Source: Nectonema munidae (taxonomy: Eukaryota; Nematomorpha; Nectonematoida; Nectonematidae). From it: a DNA stretch of 64,000 bases. Every line of letters starts with the position of its first letter. Within the stretch, counting starts at the first letter, position 1. Below, one piece after another: positions 1-9,601 of this stretch. The stretch lies in NCBI GenBank assembly GCA_030549495.1, contig JAUIRK010000693.1, forward strand, positions 1 to 64,000. Direction: 5' to 3'. Both the position numbers and the translations under genes were made by a program. Under the pieces are notes generated by a model. It did no database searches. It saw only the letters and a program-made list of their open reading frames with translations, and was not told the origin of the DNA.

Positions 1-410
1 GATCTTTAACTGGACCTAGAATCACGCGGTACCAATGATCTTTAACTGGACCTATGAATCACAGTACCAATGATCTTTCACAGGACCTAAGATCACGCGG
101 TACCAATATTCTTTCACAGGACCTAGCATCACGCGGTACCAATGATCTTTAACTGGACCTAGAATCACGCGGTACCAATGATCTTTAACTGGACCTAGAA
201 TCACGCGGTACCAATGATCTTTAACTGGACCTATGAATCACAGTACCAATGATCTTTCACAGGACCTAGGATCACGCGGTACCAATGATCTGTCACACGT
301 CCTAGAATCACAGTACCAATGATCTGTCACACGTCCTAGAATCACAGTAGCAATGATCTGTCACACGTCCTAGAATCACAGTAGCAATGATCTGTCACAC
401 GTCCTAGAAT
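1..410. repeat. 34-36 bp minisatellite, about 11.6 copies
   Basis: The unit begins GATCTTTAACTGGACCTAGA and ends ACGCGGTACCAAT. Copies start at 1, 37, 72, 108, 144, 180, 216, 251, 287, 321 and 355, with a partial copy at 389. The first eight are 35-36 bp and of mixed sub-types. The last ones (from 287) are 34 bp, share GATCTGTCACACGTCCTAG, and look like the most recently amplified. The array runs off the left edge, so its true length is unknown. It leads directly into the stem-loop at 446. Confidence 0.95.
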
Positions 411-484
411 GTGGCGTCCTAGCTTTTTGAGATTTAGAATCCTACGTCTCGAGCGAAGCGAGAGACAAACACAGGACCGTCTAG
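411..484 (+). mobile_element. Stem-loop end of a Helitron/HINE-like repeat (copy A, candidate)
   Basis: After the minisatellite comes AGAATCCTAC, then a 21-nt stem-loop at 446-466 whose outer arms are GTCTC and GAGAC. Eighteen bases follow, ending in CTAG (481-484), and the next base is T. The copy at 47927 has the same parts, with a paired change in the stem. A stem-loop followed by CTRR and T matches the 3' end of Helitron-type elements, and subterminal minisatellites occur in HINE/DINE-1 elements. No RepHel gene is present, so the assignment is inference. Confidence 0.45.
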
Positions 485-2116
485 TTAATTATAAAAATTT
501 GACTAAATTCAATTGTAAAGTTAAATATATCTAAGTTGTTGTTGTTGTTATTTGAATGACACAGCTTATAGATAATAAAAAATCCGAAAGCTGGCTTGAA
601 GGTTAAAAATATTGAGTGTTTTTAAAACACAATTGGTGTCACTAGATAAATCTTAATGGAGGAGAAATAGAGGAGATTAAACTAGTGACACCATTTATAA
701 ATGTTCACTAAAATACAAAGCAAAAATTGAAATATATCTAAGTCTGTTACTACACCATGAACACAAATAAAATACATTTTTTAAATTTAATAACTTATAG
801 TCTACCTTAAACGTAAGTTTATTTAATGATATTTTTATATAGTCTTTAGTGCTTCTGCTTTCTATTTCCAATCGTTCCATTTTTATCATCTATCTAGTTA
901 TTTTAAATTTATATAAAAATATAAAATTTCATTAAAAAAAATTATAAAAATAATTTTCAGCAAATAATTGAGCATAGATTTAAGTTAAGTCTATGAAAAT
1001 CATTATGATATATAGATGGATATAGATTTTAAGAATACAAAGCAAATCGAAGATCTTCAAATAGAAACTACAGTGAATGAAATATATTTGAATAAGAGAT
1101 AATAAGCCATTTTGATATTGAAGATATTGAATATTGTTGATTGGAGATATCAAAGCACTTTCAGCCGTAAGGTATAAGCTTGAGGTGGTTAATCATAGTT
1201 TTATGATTTTTATTTTAAAAATCTGGAGCCTTTGGTATCGAACACCTAACCTTCAACGGAAGCTGAGAGGTACACACTTACTAATATAAGGCTCATATAT
1301 TGTAAGTATATTTATGTAATTATTGTGGCGAAATCAGAGGTCTGGCAAGATCACTGGAGAGACAACTTGCAAGACTTTATTATATATTTAAATATAAAAA
1401 TCATAAAATACTAAAAAAAATACATAAAATATAAATTTTCAAAAAATATTTTACATACATATTAAAAGCACCATTAAAATATTCTGCACAAAAGTTTAAA
1501 ACATTTAACTTTCAAATTGCAGTTTTATTTAATTAAAACAATGTGATTGGTTATAATATGAACTATACAAATGTTGAATGACAAAAATTTCCTGAGTTAT
1601 ATGCTTATGATGCATTTAAACTCTTAGAACAGATAGCTTTTACAATATCAGAAACAATTAAAAAGTGCACCTAATTAGTTAAATTAAAAAAAAATAAATA
1701 TAAATTCAAAATCAACCCTTGGATAACTCTAGAAGTCATAAAAATGATAAAAAAAGCGTGATAAACTTTATCAAAAATATAAAAAAAAGTGAAAATTTAT
1801 TGATAAAAAATAAATATATCATCTTAAGAAATTTTATTAACCCTTATGGTACCATTATTTTCCCAACTTTATAGGTTCCTTGGGCTGTTTTCAACCTTTT
1901 TTTTCAAAATTTTAATTCACCTGAAAAATTTATTGAAATGGCACAAAAATATAAAAACATTAAATAGAACAATTTATACAAACATATTTCAAATGATTTT
2001 TGCATGCAAAGTAGTCACAAATAGAGCATTTCAGAGATATTTTATTTTTTGTGTTTATGCAAAGATGACATCTTGCTTTTTTTGGCCCATGAAAAATTTC
2101 TTCTTTAACTTCTTTA
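485..2116. other. AT-rich stretch without a recognisable gene
   Basis: Apart from the tRNA-like piece at 1225-1295, I see only AT-rich sequence, homopolymer runs and short unsupported ORFs. The 97-codon + strand ORF at 1846-2139 is Phe-rich low complexity and resembles no family I know. Confidence 0.6.
1225..1295 (-). repeat. tRNA-like sequence, possible SINE head or tRNA pseudogene
   Basis: Read on the minus strand, it starts GAGCCT and ends AGGCTC, which can pair as a six-base acceptor stem. A box-B-like GTGTTCGATACC lies just inside the 3' arm. The D and anticodon arms do not fold into a standard cloverleaf. A tRNA-derived SINE or decayed tRNA fits better than a working tRNA. Confidence 0.3.
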
Positions 2117-2546
2117 TTATTTCTTTTTTTTTATTTTAAGTACCAAATTTTTGCTTGATAAAGTTTTAGGCAGTTTTGGCCTTGCCCTAATCAGTGGTTC
2201 TATAAGTTTTTTTCCTAGTGTAACCAAGTATTTTCGCCTGACATCACAACAATTTTTGTTTTTTATGAAAATCTCTTTTGACAAAATAAAACTATTGAGT
2301 GCGGAAATATCAATTATGTTACTAAAAACCACAATGGGCCAGCGCTTTGTTTTTTTTTGACTGAATCATTTGATCAACTACATCAACAGCAACTTTGGTT
2401 TTGTTGTAATGTATAATCACTTCTGGTTTTGCTTCAGAGTAGCAATAGGCAGCAATGAGCAGCACTAAAAATAACAAAAAAAAACACTGATACAAAGTTT
2501 TTTTAAGTTTTACCATATATACAAGATAGTTTCTCCATAAAATCAA
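2117..2546 (-). pseudogene. piggyBac transposase, C-terminal part
   Basis: Two overlapping minus frames give a piggyBac C-terminal core. The first has KPEVIIHYNKTKVAVDVVDQM, the segment carrying the third catalytic Asp. The next has FSNIIDISALNSFILSKEI and then RRKYLVTLGKKLIEPLI, the conserved helix region that follows in this family. The two frames join near 2325-2340, so at least one frameshift is present. The N-terminal half and the first two catalytic Asp residues are absent. Upstream (2547-2700) is non-coding sequence shared in inverted orientation with 12487-12757. The Cys-rich tail of many piggyBacs is not seen. Confidence 0.85.
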
Positions 2547-2696
2547 GTTTAAATTTAATCAATTTTTTTTGTTTTTCTTACACTTCTTTCTGATTTTTTA
2601 TGTAATGTTCTAATTGGTTTACCGGTTAGTTTAAAAAGTTCTGCACTTTTATTCCTTAAATCACTTATCTTAATTAATAGTTTTCAAAAATTTTAC
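2441..2696 (-). repeat. Left arm of a ~250-bp imperfect inverted repeat (partner 12487-12757)
   Basis: The reverse complement of this segment aligns by eye with the + strand at 12487-12757. Shared blocks include CCGGTAAA, TAAGAAAAACAAAAAAAATT, CTTGTATATATG and TTTTTTGTTATTTTTAGTGC. It covers the start of the piggyBac C-terminal ORF and the non-coding sequence before it. The shared TTTTTAG could be a splice acceptor of an intron in this piggyBac family. Confidence 0.75.
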
Positions 2697-3294
2697 GTAA
2701 TTTTTTTTAATTCTATTTATTTTTATTAATTCATGTTATTTTGCGCCTGTAACTTTAATTTCAAAGCTATAAAAAAATTCTTTATCAATTTTTGAAAAAT
2801 TTTGTTACTATTTATGAAATTTCTACCTTTGGTTTTTTATATCAGTGAATTTTTTTCAAAATAAAAATATAACTTTGTAAATTTGTAAACATTTTACTTT
2901 TAATTTACAATAAATTATAAAAATAAGAATATAACACTGAATTTTTTGTTTTTTATTAAGTTTTCGTTTGTATATTTTTATATAAATTGTATTGTTTTTA
3001 ATTATGTACCCATGTATAAACTTGGTATTTTATGATTTAAAAAATAGGTAAATATTTATAATTCAGTATTCTCTAATCATTCTTTTAATGCATGTCATAT
3101 CTCTTGCGAGCAATTGAGTTTTTGTGTAGTCGTTCATCTGTAGATGCTTCATCACTAAGAAATATTTTCTCTTTGGAGGTCTTCGTAAGAGGTTTTTTTA
3201 AATCCTTTTTTTAAAAAGGTTTCAAAAAATTTTTTTGTATTTTTTAAACAGTTTTATTAGAATTTATTTGGTTTATTTTTTTAAGGTTTCCTTG
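2697..3294. other. AT-rich stretch without a gene
   Basis: T-rich sequence that may include the 5' flank of the MULE beginning at 3295. No terminal inverted repeat was recognised. Confidence 0.5.
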
Positions 3295-5023
3295 ATGAAG
3301 TGCGAAATTTGTAAGAAAGTAATCAATACTTGTTATATTTTATGTTCTAAATGTGAAAAGTTTTATCATTTTTTCCTGTCAAAGTATGAATGTCCTTGAA
3401 GCATATATTTTTTTATTACTACAAATTTTTTTTGTACGATGTGTTTTCCTACTTATGATTACGATTATTATACTAGTTCTCTCAGAAGATTGTCTTTTAT
3501 TAGTGATTTTTACTTAAAATTGGTTTTTTTGAAAGAAAATATTTTTTAAGAGAAGTTACCCAAATGATTAAAAAATATGGTATCATAGAGAATTATTCTC
3601 ACTGTATTATTGATGAGACTTCTTCGTTTATCTACGATTCATATTCTGATGTACCTCTCCTTACAACAGGTGATGGTAATTGTCTGTTCAATGGGTTTTC
3701 CTTATTATTAGTAGGAAACGAGTCTCTTTCATGTGAACTCAGATTTAAAACTGCTCTTGAATTAAACCTTTTTAAAGATTTTTATTTAAAAAAAGGTCAA
3801 GAGATAGAAATATGGAAAGTTTCTACAGATATTGATGAAGAATGTAAAAAAGTTTGTATAGATAAAAACTGGTCATCAGTTTATACTTCAAGGCTGCTGC
3901 AACTGTTATTGGTGTGCCTATAAGTTCTATTTATCCAAATGTGAATGGAGATTCGGATTATTGCATAAATATTTCAAACAAAATCTTTGAGCCTAGAACT
4001 AAGTTTTGTAATAATATTTTAAAAATTCTTTGGACAAATACATCTCAAATGTTTAAATATTTTGTTCCTAATCATTTTGTGCCTTTGTATTGAATTATAA
4101 AGAAAATTCTGATTTAAATAACACTACGAGTTCTTGTGATTCTAGCAAAAAGCGTTCTGAAATAAAAACTTTGTCCGAAAAAGAAGAACCTAATGGAAAA
4201 AATAAGATTCAAGCTTTTATGGACCCAGAAAAAATCTGTAAACTTTTATTAAATTGTGTTAACCCCTTGGATTGTGTTCCTCCCCAAACCAAAGAAAATG
4301 TTTTTTACTTGGTTAAAAAAATGAATATAACTGTAAAAATTATTTTGCAGATAATTGTTGCGCATGGAAACCCATATCTAGTAAAAAATATCATTATGAT
4401 CAAACAAACACTGGCAAAATGATCTTTTACTATAAGTGTCAAAACAAATGGTTCTATAGAAAAACAGGAAAAAAGATCATACAATCTTCTTATACTGAGC
4501 TACAAAATCCTATTATTTTACATCGATATTATTCCGAGCTTAAAACTTTTTCTACTTATAAGAGAAGAATATCTTGGTTAGAAAGCCATCCTAAACTAAG
4601 TAATTACACAAAAAATATTTGTTTGTACGAATATATAGGAACCTACCCAAAAATGTCATCAGAACAATCTGATAATTTTAATAAAAAAGAATATAACAGA
4701 ACAAATTATGATAGCAAAATCTTTGTAGAAAATCAATTAGAAAACAAAGGATCTGCTAAATCAATATATATTGAATGTTTAAAATAGATTGCCCCATTAA
4801 TTTAGCAGATGAACTCCAAATCATCTTAAACTTCAGGTAAAAATGCCAGTATTATTTGCTACACAGAAAATCAGTTGACACATTTGTTTTAAGAATAAAA
4901 ACATAATTTCAAGGCAAAGTAAAAAAAATGTCATTTTTTTGGGACCTGTGTTTCTGCATTTTTCAGCAGATTATTCAACATATGTTGATTTCTTCTCTCA
5001 TATCAATTTCCTATTAGAAGAAA
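3295..5023 (+). pseudogene. MULE-type transposon gene, 5' half: zinc finger, OTU protease, YKRR domain
   Basis: From the ATG at 3295 a small Cys-rich finger reads MKCEICKKV...CSKCEKFYHFF...CTMCFP, PHD/RING-like. An OTU cysteine-protease domain follows at 3564-4094 with GDGNCLFNGFS (catalytic Asp and Cys); after a frame change it continues IGVPISSIYPNVNG and PNHFVPLY. Next are a WxxC / YYKCQNKWFYR finger (about 4300-4470, FLYWCH-like) and RYYSELKTFSTYKRRISWLE. From about 4930 GPVFLHFSADYSTYVDFFSH is the start of the transposase domain. There are several stops and frame changes. The gene is cut at 5023 by the LINE and resumes at 8985. MULEs are known to carry WRKY-GCM1-type fingers and OTU-like proteases, so this reads as one transposon gene and not a host OTU gene. 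Confidence 0.8.
5013..5023. repeat. Left target-site duplication of the LINE
   Basis: ATTAGAAGAAA here is repeated exactly at 8985-8995, on the other side of the LINE. Both copies sit in the same reading of the interrupted MULE (…LLEE). Confidence 0.9.
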
Positions 5024-5247
5024 TAAGAAGAAGAAGAAGAATTTATTAGCATAAAATAATCTCATAAAAAAAAATTTCACATTTGAGAATATGCTTGTAT
5101 TTCAAGTGTCAGAAGACCGTAACAGAAATACTAAAAAAACATTAAAATATTTTTATTGCTCATAAATGTTAAATCAACAATTAAACATAGTTAAAAATGA
5201 AATTGATATAAAAAAATCAAATTATATTAAATCATCACAAAATTGAT

Positions 5248-8140
5248 TCAATCTTGTTTCAATAAATATTCATTCAGGCGTCTTTTCAATGTTGAAAATG
5301 AAATATTCATAATTTGAAAATCTTGCAAATATTCATTCCAGATTTTAGTTATACGAAACTTCAAACTTGACTGCGTGGATTTCAAGCGATATGATGCTAT
5401 CTGCAAATTATACATATATCTTGGGGAAAAACGTTCTGAATCGTGATTGAATGTGAACAAATTGCTTATGGCCACAGGCAAATTCCATTAAAAAATTTCC
5501 AAGCCACAGTACAAAGTTGTTTGATATAAATTTCTTTTATATTGAGCAAGTTGTTACTTTTAAAAATTGAAAGAGTATGCGCTCGGAATGTCAGATTGGA
5601 TACCAATCTTATGCATTTTTTTTGAAGAGTATGCAAACTTGAGAGTTCCACATAGCCCCAATTGACCAAACTATAGGAAAGATGAGGCAAAACTAGTGAT
5701 CTATATATATCCAGTTTAATTTTCGATGGAAGTGATCTGAATCGATATAAAATATCAATTACAATACTAACTTTAGTGCAAATGTGTTTAATGTGTAGAT
5801 TCCAATTCAATTTTTCACTCAAGATTAAACCTAAATAATTATGAGATACTGATAAATATTATTAATTTCAAGTTCATTCACTGTACACCAACCAAAAACT
5901 TTATTGACATTTTCTCTATAAACAGACTCAATTGTTTTATTCTGAGCCAGAGAAACATTTAGGAGAAATGAATAAGGTATAAGAATAGTCAAATCATCAG
6001 CAAAAGCTAAAAACTCTAACGAAGCGTTTGATTGAAATATGTCATTAATATAAATTAAAAAAAGGAAGGGACCCAAAACAGAATCCTGAGGTACTCCTCT
6101 GGATACATGAATCAAATTTGAATAACTATCATTCGCAAACACTGCTTGTTTTCTGATTGACAATTATGATTTAAAAAATTTCAAAGTTCTTTCATCAAAT
6201 CCATACTTTTCCAGCTTGAATAAAAGTTTTTCATGTGATACTGAGTCGAACGCTTTTGATAAATCCAGGAACAATGCTAAAATACCATCTCCAGAATCAA
6301 GATATTCATAAATTGATGTCAAGAAAAATGAATGTGCAAACGTAGTAGAAGAATTTTTCCTAAAACCGAACTGCTTTGAATTGAAGAGATTGTTTTGATC
6401 AAAATGATGAATTAATTGCTTGAGAATAATTTTTTCAAAAAGTTTTGAAATTATGCTAATCAAAGAGATTGGACGATAATTGTTGATGTCATGTCTCTCA
6501 CCTTTTTTTTTGTAGACAGGTATGCACTTACTAATTTTGAGACATGATGGAAAGAGTGAATTTTGCATGCACGAATTAAAAGCTAAAAATAGTGGATATG
6601 CTATTTCATTTTCAATGAGTTTTAGGCGATAAGAAGAAATTCCATAAAAATCTTCGCTTTTACTATTTTTCAAATTTTTAATGGCAATGAGCACTTCCTC
6701 CAGAGTGATTTCTTCAAGTCTAAACTTCGAACTTTGAAAAGGAATGTAATTTTTCATTTCAGAAAAAGATGATTGAGGTACACGGCTAATAAATGAATTA
6801 TTTATGAAATCACATAGATTTTGTTCATTTATGATTTGAGAATTATATTTTAGAATTAAAGATGAATCTTCATTCTTTTTAATCAATTTATTAATATTCT
6901 TCCAGACTTCTTTGCTATTTTTGTTTTCAAACAATCGTGCATAGAATTTTTCTTTTAAACTTCTCGTCATCTGCTTTACTTGTTGACAAAAGTGAGCATG
7001 TTGATTTTTTAAATCATAATTTATTTTATATTCACGGGTTCTTTTAATTTTAAAAAATACTTTATCCCTTTTCTTTATTAGAGTCAATAATTCTTCATTT
7101 GCCCATTCAGCAAATTTTTCTTTATACTTATTGAAATTTTTTGTTTTTTGTACTTTTTTAGCTTGATTAGCACAAAACTTAAACAATGATTAATTGTGTA
7201 AATCATATTTTCTGGATCAGACTCACTTGGAAAATACCAACAAATTCAACGTAATAGATTCTGAAAAAAAACTCTTATCAAATATGACTCTGGGAGATTT
7301 CTCATTTTTATGCAATTGATTTCGAAAGCTATGTTCAATGGTTGTAAAAATTGGAATATGGTCTAAAAAGGATGTTTGTATATTGTATCCCTTAATTTTT
7401 TTCTCACTTGATACAAATATATTATCTATCAATGTAAATGCTTGGTATCTCGTTGGTTTGGTGATTGAAGGTGCGAAATGGTGTTGCATAAGCAAATTCA
7501 AAAAAAAGGAAGAATAATTCTTATTATTATATTCGAGGAGGTTAATATTAAAATCAAGAATAATTGATCTGTTATTATTGTGTTTGTTTTTCATCAAAAA
7601 AGTTTGAAAATTTTCAAAAAACTCATCCATATGATCGCTACCAAAAAGAGGCAATCGGTAAATATTGTGAAAAGATAAAATATTTGAAAAACCAGAAGTT
7701 ATGCTAATGGAAAAAACTTCATAAAGATTTGACGAAAATTCACTATCCAAAATGTCAACTTTATACTGTTCTTTAACGAAAAAGCATAAGCCTCCATGTT
7801 GTGAAATTCTCTTCGGTTGAGAAAATAACATGTAACCAGGTATATTATATGTAATATCATCCAACATCCAAGTTTCTTGCAAGGCTAAGACATCAATGTA
7901 AACATTGTTTCTTTTTAATTGTTTTAACATTAATTCAATATGATTGAATTTTGCTCGAATAGATTGAACATTCATTGATAATATGTTAAAATTGAAAAAA
8001 TCAGAAGATTTATCTTCATTTAATTTTAAAATATCAGATTTATGTAAATGAACATCATAACTTTTATCATAATTATCAAAAAGCAAATCTGTTAAATCGA
8101 ATGATTCGTCAACCATTAGAAAGTAATATATCCAATTCAT
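5248..8140 (-). pseudogene. LINE ORF2: APE endonuclease and reverse transcriptase
   Basis: The endonuclease (8140-7223) shows NILSMNVQSIRAKF, LALQETWM, LDFNINLLEY (usual GDFN, here LDFN), TLIDNIFVS and SFLDHIPIF. The reverse transcriptase (7186-5831) shows CIPVYKKKGERHDINNYRPI, QFGFRKNSSTTFAHSF, LFLDLSKAFDSVSHEKLL, GVPQDSVLGPFLFLIYINDI and the catalytic FADDLTIL. The thumb and C-terminal region (5822-5248) has LVLPHLSYSLVNWG and ends at a stop near 5248. Breaks lie between the endonuclease and RT (about 7190-7220), at about 6163, at about 5825 and at about 5475. Unlike Jockey-group ends, there is no RNase H or Cys-His knuckle after the thumb. Confidence 0.88.
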
Positions 8141-8842
8141 TCATTTTTTTATCAACAAATTATCGTATATTTTTTTCTTAAGAAATAATTTCATTTCTAT
8201 GAAATTTGGAACTTTTTTGAAGGTTAATTTCGGAACTATATTTTCAAGTTGCGTTGTCTTAAATTTTTCCTTCAATTCATCTTCGATTTTATTGCGGCAC
8301 TTTGTAGAGGAAGCCTCAATTAACAGCTTTTTGGATTTTAAAACTTTAATTTTATTTATATTACATTTAGACTTCAAATTTTCATGCAGAAATTTTTCAG
8401 CTTCATTTTTTTTTACCAGATAAAAATTCTTGATTTGGTTCCACAACTATACAATTTTTGGTACAAAAATTTTTTGATTTATCACTTTTCTTGCTTATTA
8501 CTTCAGCAAAAGACAACTTTTGTTCAACTCTAGGTGTTTTAAGCTCTTTAACTTGTTCACTGAGTTTTTTGATAATTGAGTTTTGTTCATCAATTTGTGA
8601 TTTCAAATCTTTTACTATATCAAAAATCTCTTTAATCGAACTTCGATTTTTATTTCTGCATTCGGTGCAATGCCAACGAAAACCATGCTGGCTAAATTTA
8701 TCAAGTGTTTTGAAAAAACTGACAATCAAAACATTTCCACTCAAAACAATTATCACATTGGATCATCTCATTGGTTAAAATAGAACATTGAGAACGCTTA
8801 TAGGTTCCCCGTCCTTATATTCACCATCACTCATAAACGAGC
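8141..8842 (-). pseudogene. LINE ORF1: PHD-like finger and coiled coil
   Basis: Minus frames read MIQCDNCFEWKCFDCQFFQ, then SQHGFRWHCTECRNKNRS, giving the paired Cys of a PHD-like finger, then a heptad-rich IFDIVKDLKSQIDEQNSII helix. The C-terminal part (8446-8141) is Lys-rich and ends just before the ORF2 frame opens. At least two frame changes split it. The usual role of such ORF1 proteins is RNA binding and particle assembly for the LINE. Confidence 0.65.
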
Positions 8843-8984
8843 AATTATTAAATTCAAAACCTCAAAAGGTATAAATTAAAACGTAAATTCAAAAGATTTA
8901 AAGATAATACTTATCGTATTAATTGAAGAAACTGATACTTTTCCAGACTAAGAATCACATATATATTTTATCAGCCATTTTATA

Positions 8985-8995
8985 ATTAGAAGAAA
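8985..8995. repeat. Right target-site duplication of the LINE
   Basis: ATTAGAAGAAA, identical to 5013-5023. The MULE reading resumes here. Confidence 0.9.
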
Positions 8996-9601
8996 AAAGG
9001 ATTAAAATACCTCATAGCATGAAAAAAATGTGTTTGGAACTGACGAAGAGTACGCTATTTTGAAAGCTATAAAAACTTGTCTACCTTATGCACAAATAAC
9101 CTTGTGTACAAGGCATATCAAAGAGAATATTAAAAGGCAATTGAAGAATAAAGTTGGTATGAACGAAGAAGCAATTAAAAGTTTTATAAATGAAATATTT
9201 TCGCCTAATGGGCTTGCTAATTCTGACACAACAATAGAGTTTCACAGAAAAAAAACCGAAATAATTAACAAAAATCAAAATATATTGGGATCGTTCAGGA
9301 ACAAATGATTATAGAATCTTTCTATGGAAATAGGAATTATATTTTGGTCAATGATTTTTCAAAGTTTATTATTTTGATTTCAAAATGTAAACTAGAAACT
9401 GAAGATGAGAAAAAAAGTTTACTTAAAAAGTTATTGTCAAAAAATAAAACAGAATTTAGAAAAAAATTTGAAATTTCACAGGATGGAGCTTACGTAACTC
9501 TAAGAAGAGATAATGTTGCAAAGACGCCCGGACAAAAAAAAATAAAAAAGTATGATTTTATTATTTTTTTTAAATTAGCTCTACTTTTGTTTTTTTATTA
9601 G
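8985..9601 (+). pseudogene. MULE transposase, 3' part
   Basis: FGTDEEYAILKAIKTCLPYA followed by TLCTRHIKENIKRQL is the MULE transposase core around the second catalytic acid (TDEE) and its Cys-x2-His partner. This is the region expected shortly after the GPVFLHFSADYS segment that ends at 5023. A second frame (9305-9601) continues the helical C-terminal region (EFRKKFEISQDGAYVTLRRD). The third catalytic acid and any terminal repeat were not identified. A frame change lies near 9025 and another near 9305. Confidence 0.75.

Larger units (their letters stand above)
5024..8984 (-). mobile_element. Nearly full-length CR1/Daphne-like LINE inserted in the MULE
   Basis: A 3,961-bp non-LTR retrotransposon on the minus strand, bounded by an 11-bp duplication. 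From its 5' end (8984) it has about 0.15-0.2 kb of leader, an ORF1 with a PHD-like finger and coiled coil, an ORF2 with APE endonuclease and reverse transcriptase, and a short 3' UTR ending AATAAATTCTTCTTCTTCTTC. The tail is a TTC repeat and not poly-A, as in CR1/L2-type elements. Roughly half a dozen frame breaks or stops make this copy inactive. It is otherwise complete and its duplication is intact, so it is younger than the MULE around it. Confidence 0.88.

Noticed and set aside
1-410. Regularly spaced ~36-bp repeats, CRISPR-like at first glance
   Set aside because: The repeats are directly adjacent, with no unique spacers, in an intron-bearing animal genome. It is a minisatellite.
1225-1295. 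A functional tRNA gene
   Set aside because: The acceptor ends pair, but the D and anticodon arms do not form, and no 7-nt anticodon loop is present.
3564-4787. OTU-domain ORFs as a host deubiquitinase gene
   Set aside because: Frames are broken, and the domain order matches a MULE-type transposon protein whose transposase continues beyond the LINE.
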